Made by a program: the position numbers and the translations under genes. From Rhizophagus irregularis (taxonomy: Eukaryota; Glomeromycota; Glomeromycetes; Glomerales; Glomeraceae): a stretch of 64,000 nucleotides of DNA. Under the pieces are notes generated by a model. That model did not search any database and was not told where the DNA came from. It was given only the letters and a program-made list of their open reading frames with translations. This document shows, one piece after another, positions 58,501 to 64,000 of this stretch. Position 1 is the first letter of the stretch. Each line of letters opens with the position of its first letter. The stretch spans positions 1,488,001 through 1,552,000 of the forward strand of contig NC_089445.1 of NCBI RefSeq assembly GCF_026210795.1, read 5' to 3'.

Positions 58501-59145
58501 TGATATTCAACTTAGTTTAAGTATTTGTGAAGGTGAACGTCCTAAAATTATTGAAAATACTCCACAATGTTATATAGATTTAATGAAAAAATGTTGGGAT
58601 GAAGATCCATTAAAAAGGCCATCTTCTAAGGAAGTTTCAAAGATTATTAAAGAATGGATTTTTCTTCCTTATGGTAAAAAAATTGAAGACATTAATGAAG
58701 AATTAAAATGCAATATTATGGAATTTATAAATGCACCAATTGGGCATAACAATAATCTTGCTACTGAATCTCACCCACAGGCTTTCTATACAAGTCGCTT
58801 ACTTAATTTTACTAGTAAACAATTAAATGAAATTCTTGAAAGTGAAAATTCACAAACTAGTGTACAAGTGAGTGAAATGCTAGTAAGCAAAGATTTGAAT
58901 GAATGTATGATTGATTCGAAGACATTAGGTATGTAAAGTGTATATAATATAGCTGGTATAATATAAAATAAATTAATTTACAAATTAATTAATTTTATTT
59001 ATTAATATTTAGATATTAAAACAAATGAAAATTAACTAATTATTTGTGTTTTAAAAAAGACAGTTTTTTTTGTAATATTTGATATTATGCATTTAGCAAA
59101 AAATTGTTCTTCATTTTATTCTTTTTAGATTTATTTAAACACTAA
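46568..59145 (+). CDS. TKL-type kinase gene with about 97 microexons
   Basis: Exon 46568-46616 (49 nt) is open in one frame only (EEFDIAMEQCIGCVNR + 1 nt, phase 1; ATG at 46586). Next come 96 candidate 3-nt exons and one 1-nt exon (57672). Kinase exon 57741-57957 follows, with a 1-nt codon end, then FGKSGNIIIDEFI, WIPYNKF, the glycine loop DKGGFGTIYKAIW and VILK. Exon 58031-58928 holds hinge VMDYANKG, catalytic loop HHDFHDGN (His for Arg), DLG, and APEVLRG with PASDIYSF, ending at TTAG|gtatgt in phase 1. Last exon 59129-59145 encodes DLFKH and TAA. Active-site Lys, both Asp positions and Asn are present, so activity is plausible. The spliced product would have about 97 residues between the CIGC motif and the SGN motif. 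The upstream exon, and hence the true start, is unresolved. The kinase part is certain; microexon use is inferred from sequence alone. Confidence 0.7.
48520..48821. mobile_element. Inserted element with hairpin ends in an array intron
   Basis: About 300 bp interrupts an array unit. The left end contains the perfect palindrome-like GCGGGTGCGTAGCAATGCAC followed by CCGC; the right end has GGATGTGTTGCAATGCACCT, then GC, and both outer ends are AAGG.../...CCTT. The ends are imperfect inverted repeats of about 40 bp. The exact target duplication is unclear (possibly TTAA). It lies between modules 48502 and 48915 and leaves both intact. Confidence 0.6.
52216..52386. mobile_element. Harbinger-like MITE in the array, copy 1
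   Basis: The 171-bp element begins GGGTGCTGTCAGTTATTACC and ends with the inverse of GGGCACTGTCAGATTTTACC, flanked by TTA on both sides (52213-52215 and 52387-52389). A 3-bp TTA duplication and GGG termini fit PIF/Harbinger. It sits in the intron between modules 52181 and 52467. Confidence 0.8.
52821..52978. mobile_element. Harbinger-like MITE in the array, copy 2
   Basis: A second, 158-bp copy of the element at 52216, inserted at the same position of the repeat unit (after ATTCTATTA) with TTA on both sides. The common position suggests either target preference or spread with a duplicated array segment. Modules 52786 and 53068 on its sides are intact. Confidence 0.8.
54734..55000. mobile_element. 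Mutator-like MITE in the array, 9-bp target duplication
   Basis: The 267-bp element has inverted ends of about 40 bp (CAATTTCTATTTGTACACGG...GTGTTTAAACAC left; inverse of AAATTTCTAGGTTTACACGG right), flanked by a perfect 9-bp direct repeat ATAATTTAA (54725-54733 and 55001-55009). A 9-bp duplication fits the Mutator superfamily. It lies in the intron between modules 54668 and 55056. Confidence 0.85.
57672..57672 (+). other. Predicted 1-nt exon at the end of the array
   Basis: AAATTTTAG, then A, then GTAAGTG. The only module in the series that is not 3 nt long. The array carries phase 1 from the first exon; the kinase exon at 57741 needs phase 2 (one base, then TTT GGA AAA). One extra base is exactly what is required. 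Confidence 0.5.
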
Positions 59146-59265
59146 GGCTAGAGTAGTAAAATATTTTAAAGATTCTTAGTTTGTAATTTAAATAATTCCT
59201 TTTTTTTTATATTTTATCAAATATTAAATATATGTATCCTCTTCTTAGAATTATTTAAACACTAG
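59129..59265 (+). other. Duplicated terminal exon of the microexon kinase
   Basis: Two exon-like segments, 59129-59145 and 59249-59265, each follow a T-rich tract and AG. In phase 1 both encode (D/E)LFKH and a stop (TAA, TAG). About 120 bp of flank is duplicated with them. Either can serve the phase-1 donor at 58929. Confidence 0.65.
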
Positions 59266-60482
59266 GACTAGAGCAGTAAATATTTTACAAATTTCTTAGT
59301 TTGTAATTTAAATAAATCTTTTGTTTTTTATAAATTATCAAATAATAAGTATATAAACCCATTTCTAATACATAAATTAAAAATGAATAATGTAAAATTT
59401 TTATACTTATTTTAATAGCTGATTGTATTTAGTTTGTATTGTGGGTGGGCTTAAAAAGAACGGAAAACCAAGATTTGTAAGTATGTTGGCTTTATTTTAA
59501 TCTTATTTAAATATTTTGGTCAATATAGGAATTACACTAGATTATATAATGCATTGGTTATTTTTTTGATAAATCAAAGTCTGCTTACTTTATTCTATTT
59601 TGATGTACAAGTACATTTATGTATGCTAAAATGAATATATATTTAATTTATTGCTTGATGTAATCAAATTAAACAAATCAATATACAGTAAATTATTATG
59701 TTACTTAATCACAATAAATAATTCCCTCATTATGCAAACATTTTACAGCATTTACAAATTGAAGTGTTAATTTATATTTATGTTTGAAACTTGAAAAGTC
59801 ATAGAGTATTAATATCAATTTTATTATTTAAAATTGATATAGATACTCTTTTATTATTCATTAATATTAAAGCTCCCTGTTATGTTTAATGGTTACTTGT
59901 TTACAATATATAATAATACGTAAACATTATATGAGACTTAGGAAGTTTTTGATGATACACTCTATACTTTATAGCACTGTTGGATTCAAGTAAAATTTAA
60001 TTATTGATTATTTGTCTGAATTTATTTGATTATAAAATCCTATTAAAATATTAAAAAATAGCTCCAAAAATTTTGATAAAATCTACGAACGCAAAAAACA
60101 AGTTAGGTAAAAAAAATTTTTTTTTTTTTCATTGTTTGGTTTATATAAAATTAATATTTTCATTTAGGAACGGCCGTTGGACGCTTGAAGATTTTGGCGT
60201 TGCCGCGTTGGTGAATCAGGATTTGAATGTTTGGTGTTCCACGAATAAAAGAATTATTTAATGCATCTAAAACAATTAGTACATCAATCATTAATTGTAA
60301 GCTTTGTTAATGAGTTAACGACACTAATGTTAAAATCTTTTTATTATATATGCAGCACATACATTAAAATCTGTACAAGCTTGAGAACTAAAGCCTATAA
60401 ATACATAAAGTACTAGTTATAAATTTTTATCACTAAAATGGATTAATTCTTACCGATTATTGACATGAATTAAAGTCAATTT
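59266..60482. other. 3' flank, no gene supported
   Basis: AT-rich. A GC-richer segment at 60169-60250 (AACGGCCGTTGGACGCTTGA onward) follows a CATTTAG acceptor-like site and reads RWTLEDFGVAALVNQDLNVW for a short distance; it may be a stray exon or gene scrap. Confidence 0.35.
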
Positions 60483-61072
60483 TCAACTTTGATGAGAAAT
60501 ACTAAAATCATTATAATCATTATGTGGCCAGTTATTGTCGACCGTAACATCACTTTCATCATGGGAAGAATTTAAATTTTCATTCAAATCTACACTATCA
60601 GTGGTAGGATGTTGTAAAAAGTACGAAGGAAGGATTTGTTTCAAGTTTTGTTCAAGATTTAAAAAGTTAATAAATATCTACGTTTTAATTCAGTTTCTTT
60701 ATTAATATGTTTACAATTAAAGAATATGATAATAATTTACATGTAACATAAAATATCATTTCAGAATCATCTAAAATGAATTCATAATCATAATCATCAT
60801 CATCCAAAGAAACAAGTTAATTTACTTTTCGAATCAGTTACATTAAAATCCATTCCATAAATTTTCTTATTTAATATATTTACAAATAATGAACGTGATA
60901 ATAATTTGCATGTAACATGAAATGTCATTAAGGAGTCATTCAAACTTTGAAAAATGAATTCATAATCATGTTAAAATAGAACTTTCTGACCCATTAAATT
61001 GAACTTTCTACAAATTACATAATAAATATTATTATCATATTGCGGTTGATAAAATAATCTACATTCAATCAT
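60483..61072 (-). pseudogene. Decayed paralogue of the 304-aa repeat protein
   Basis: The minus strand starts MIECRLFYQPQYDNNIYYVI, closely matching the start of the protein at 42332-43246, then breaks within about 25 codons. Homologous pieces follow: SLMTFHVTCKLLSRSLFVNI and KKIYGMDFNVTDSKSKLT, then a jump to DYDYEFILDDSEMIFYVTCK of the second repeat, and a C-terminal LQHPTTDSVDLNENLNSS ending in a TGA at 60483-60485. The linker between the repeats is deleted. Stops and shifts preclude a product. Confidence 0.75.
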
Positions 61073-62490
61073 AATTTGAACCAAATTGATAATGATACTT
61101 TTTTCTAGAGAAAACTTTGAATAATTAGTGAAAAGTTTAAATTCTTAGGGTCGTTCTCTTATTTATAAAAAATTAAACGTCTTAACAATTTTCTAAACCG
61201 CGTCGTTAGATTTTATTTTAGAGTTTATAAAGTTTGAAAATAATTTAAAATTTTCTGAAAATGGGAAAAGTTTTCGTATTTTTATTCTAGAATTTTGAGA
61301 AAGGGTTTCTCTATTTTTTATAAGAATGTGAAATTATTTAAAAATATAAAACGTTTTTTTTTTTTCAGAAACACAATCTTGGGTTGTATGTGATTTGTGC
61401 GTACGTTGGTGTAAGAAGATACCTCTTAAATTAATCTTACAATATTATTTTGTGCAGTATTTGCTTCTTAGTTTATAAACCTTACAAAGCGATATGATAC
61501 TCTTTTGTGATTAAATTTTTATCATTATTTTTCTTAAATTTCAACTTTTTTTTTGCGAATCATTTATATATATACAAAAATCGAGTAATATGAAATAACT
61601 ATATTAAAAAAACTGACCGCCATTATTTTTGCCGGGGTCTGTAATATCAAAGGTCCACATGGAAAGCGTGCAATAAAAAAATTCTGCTGGTGTCATACGT
61701 GCTTTGAAAGTTTAATGTTTTCGTTCACACATAAAAACATGTTCTTGTCCCGAAAAGATTAGTTCCTTTGAGAGTGGAATCTTTGTCATACTGTGGAAAC
61801 AAGAAGCACTTCCTGATGATTATTTTTGCATTTCTATAAGAGAAGTGAACTACAATTAACATAATTCTCGAAAACACATTTACATTTCTAACATATTCAA
61901 GAAAATTACTTTTATATATTTATGTCATATATTAAAATTGAATTAGATATATAGGATTAGACCCGGTTTAATATTTTTTTTTTTACTACAATATTAACTT
62001 TTTGCAGTAATAATAATGCAAAACTTTCTTGTGGTGTAATATGTCGACTTTCAACTACAAATAAATCAAATGATTATTTTAATGCGTAATAGCGTGAATA
62101 ATCTCATGTTTGTCTAATAATAATCAAATGCGCTTTACTATTTTGTATAACAATATAAAATATAAATATATTATTATTTTTTAACTATTATAAATTCAAT
62201 CACTATATCTATTTAATGATTATTTTAATAATTAAGGGTGAGGGCGCAGAATTAATGAGATAATTGTGACGCAAATTTAATCTAATATATAACATTATCG
62301 TAAATAATTTTTCCAAAGACAACAAAATGTCACTCAATACGGAAATGGCAGATTTAGCAGTATAAGTTCAATAAGATGGTAACAATATTTATGCAAAATG
62401 CATTATGCGTAAGTAGATATGTGTAACTGTTACTCCTTATTTCTTTGCTAATTTTTCGGTATTCTTAGTAGTGATACAGTTCCAGAAAGA
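61073..62490. other. Intergenic, upstream of Uma2-like gene
   Basis: AT-rich with nothing certain. A short frame from ATG 62327 (MSLNTEMADLA) precedes a donor-like gtataag, but its phase does not fit the exon at 62491, so it is not joined. Confidence 0.35.
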
Positions 62491-63686
62491 ATGCCAGATT
62501 GTTTCTTTTATCGAAACCTGTGGTGGAATAAGGGAGAATTTAGCGAAAAAGCTAAGTGGGAAGAAGTAACGTAAGTCACTTTTTCCTACTTGTTTGATGT
62601 TTGATATTTTTCAGCTAGTGGCTGATATAAATTACTATTTATATATAAGATTACCTTATGTGCTTGCTACGGACGTTACTATAGAGGAATATGAACAACG
62701 TACGGAAAAGTTTAATATACACGGATGTTGGGAATGGTCAGATGGAAAAGTCATAATCTATGAACTTCCTTCTATGCCACATGAAGTTTGTATCTCCGCA
62801 GTTTCTGGAGAAATATCGAACGCTTGTAGACATGTTAGAGGGACTCCCGCTCAGATTTACGGTTTTGGTGCTACCAGTAAGTATTAATGTTATAATATAT
62901 TGCCCTGTTTATGGTATTGTATTTATTTTTATTGCTTAAAGGAACGTGTGACAGAAACCGTGGAAAAAAGGCCGACGCGTCGTTTCGTCCGGTAAAACCA
63001 GCTGTAACTGCACCAAATGGGAGCGATGGAAATGTAATTTCTGTTCTTTTTATTGATTTGAATTTTTTAAAGCCAGTAATTTTATATACCTTTTTTTATT
63101 TAGGATTTTCCTTGGCCAAATTTGGTTGTGGAAGTAGCCTATAGCGAAACATTGGATCACGTCGAAGAATCTTTGAGATATTGGTTAAGCCCTGGTCGTG
63201 CCCACGATTGTATTATTGTAAAAATCGATCCAGTTCCTCAAGGCCAAGTACCAGTCCGTATGAGGGTAAGTTACAGTATCTTTATACAGTGTAGCAATCA
63301 TATTATTTGTATAACATTCCGAGATTTAATTTATTGTAGGCTTGGCATTACTGTATCTCAGCAGGTAGAGGAACAAGAAATATAGTTCCTCTTGTAAATG
63401 AAGTAAGTTAGACTATAGCGATTCGCTTTTCTGTTAACATATTAATAATCTCTAATGTATGTATAATGATTATTAGTTTGAATTCGGAACAAGAGATGAC
63501 ACTGGAGCTCAATTAAATATTACGCAAGGTACATACATCATCAATATATCATCAAGATGTCTATACCATGACTTGAAGCAACCTACGCCCCCTTCACCTC
63601 CTATCCAAATCTCTCAAAATGCTACTATTCCACTGGACTTCTATTTTGTTCAACGTGCAATCATTCAAGCATATAACATTTATTAG
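62491..63686 (+). CDS. Uma2-like (PD-(D/E)XK fold) protein, six exons
   Basis: Exons 62491-62570, 62650-62876, 62942-63033, 63104-63265, 63340-63402 and 63477-63686 (TAG) join in frame: 834 nt, 277 residues. Start MPDCFFYRNLWWNKGEF is chosen because no upstream exon matches in phase. In order: TIEEYEQ...F(N).W(S)DGKVIIYELP, typical of the start of Uma2-type domains; KKADASFRP (catalytic Asp position); PWPNLVVEVAYSE (catalytic Glu); YWLSPGRAHDCIIVKIDP; AWHYC; a C-terminus with PLDFYFVQRAII. The family has the PD-(D/E)XK nuclease fold and is common in bacteria; homologues are known in mycorrhizal fungi. Whether it cuts DNA is unknown. The five introns are 65-79 nt with GTAAGT/GTAATT donors. Looks intact. 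Confidence 0.82.
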
Positions 63687-64000
63687 GACTACTTCATATG
63701 ATATTGTAGCCTCAGTATTAACAATTTTTTTTGCGTATCATGCTGATTGAATCTGTTCGGGTTTATCTTTTAATTACTAAGCATTTTTTTTTGCACTGCT
63801 AAATTCTGTTATCATTAACTGGAAAATATATTGTGCTATGCTACTTGAAATCCCTCATTCATAGATTTCGCAAAATCTATGATATAATGTAAAAAAATAA
63901 CTTTCTATATTATAAATAATTTTTAAATAAAGAATAATAAAATTTAAAAAATAACTTACGCCCCATATATTATTATATAATTTTTTAAATACCCTGAGTC
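63687..64000. other. 3' flank of Uma2-like gene
   Basis: AT-rich with a short inverted pair ATAGATTTCGCAAAATCTAT near 63863. No gene. Confidence 0.4.

Noticed and set aside
62327-62370. Short first exon (MSLNTEMADLA) for the Uma2-like gene
   Set aside because: The donor would leave phase 0, whereas the following acceptor needs phase 2; the ATG at 62491 is simpler.
1-64000. tRNA or rRNA genes
   Set aside because: No B-box plus acceptor-stem arrangement or conserved rRNA core was seen on either strand by eye; a covariance-model scan would be decisive.

Overview
This is AT-rich nuclear DNA of a filamentous fungus, most likely an arbuscular mycorrhizal fungus of the Rhizophagus/Glomeromycotina type. 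That reading rests on short spliceosomal introns (about 70-150 nt), several tyrosine-kinase-like (TKL) protein kinase genes of the expanded family with a CxxCN, then (W)TSGN..ID.FI, then WIPYxx(L/F) N-terminus, an Uma2-like nuclease-fold gene, and very many small non-autonomous transposons. The organism is inferred from gene families, not proven.

Layout. 0-12.4 kb: relics of one dispersed gene family (four copies A-D, two plus and two minus, each with a shared upstream region), cut by small inverted-repeat transposons, plus an unrecognised degraded gene near the left end. 12.9-22.4 kb, minus strand: a large kinase gene with 15 tandem versions of an N-terminal exon (Cys motif plus kinase N-lobe), then one exon with the rest of the catalytic domain, then small repeated tail exons; it totals about 2,450 codons and one repeat exon carries a frameshift. 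26.5-30.6 kb: a decayed Ty3/Gypsy element, hit by a hAT-type MITE, then a kinase 3' relic and a TA-flanked MITE. 33.2-34.2 kb: fragments of an unrecognised intron-rich gene. 35.8-38.1 kb: a kinase gene with an Asn/Ser-rich repeated N-terminus and two single-base frameshifts. 42.3-43.2 kb: an unrecognised protein with two internal repeats; a decayed paralogue lies at 60.5-61.1 kb. 62.5-63.7 kb: a six-exon Uma2-like gene.

The main discovery candidate is 46.6-59.1 kb. An 11-kb tandem array of about 100-bp units lies between a short upstream exon (CIGC motif) and a TKL kinase exon. Every unit has the same splice logic: a branch-like CTAAC, a pyrimidine/T-rich tract, AG, exactly three nucleotides, then GTAAGT or a close variant. 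I count 96 consecutive 3-nt modules with no exception in length, then a single-nucleotide module. Read as 3-nt microexons, they join in the phase set by the upstream exon to give 96 codons with no stop; the last 1-nt module supplies exactly the phase change needed to enter the kinase exon. The array thus looks like a gene built of single-codon exons, in which gain or loss of one repeat unit adds or removes one amino acid. Five transposon insertions in the array all lie within intron parts. RNA evidence is needed, because a non-functional satellite derived from a duplicated intron is the main alternative.

Long stretches between these genes are AT-rich and hold little I can support. No tRNA, rRNA or CRISPR was seen.
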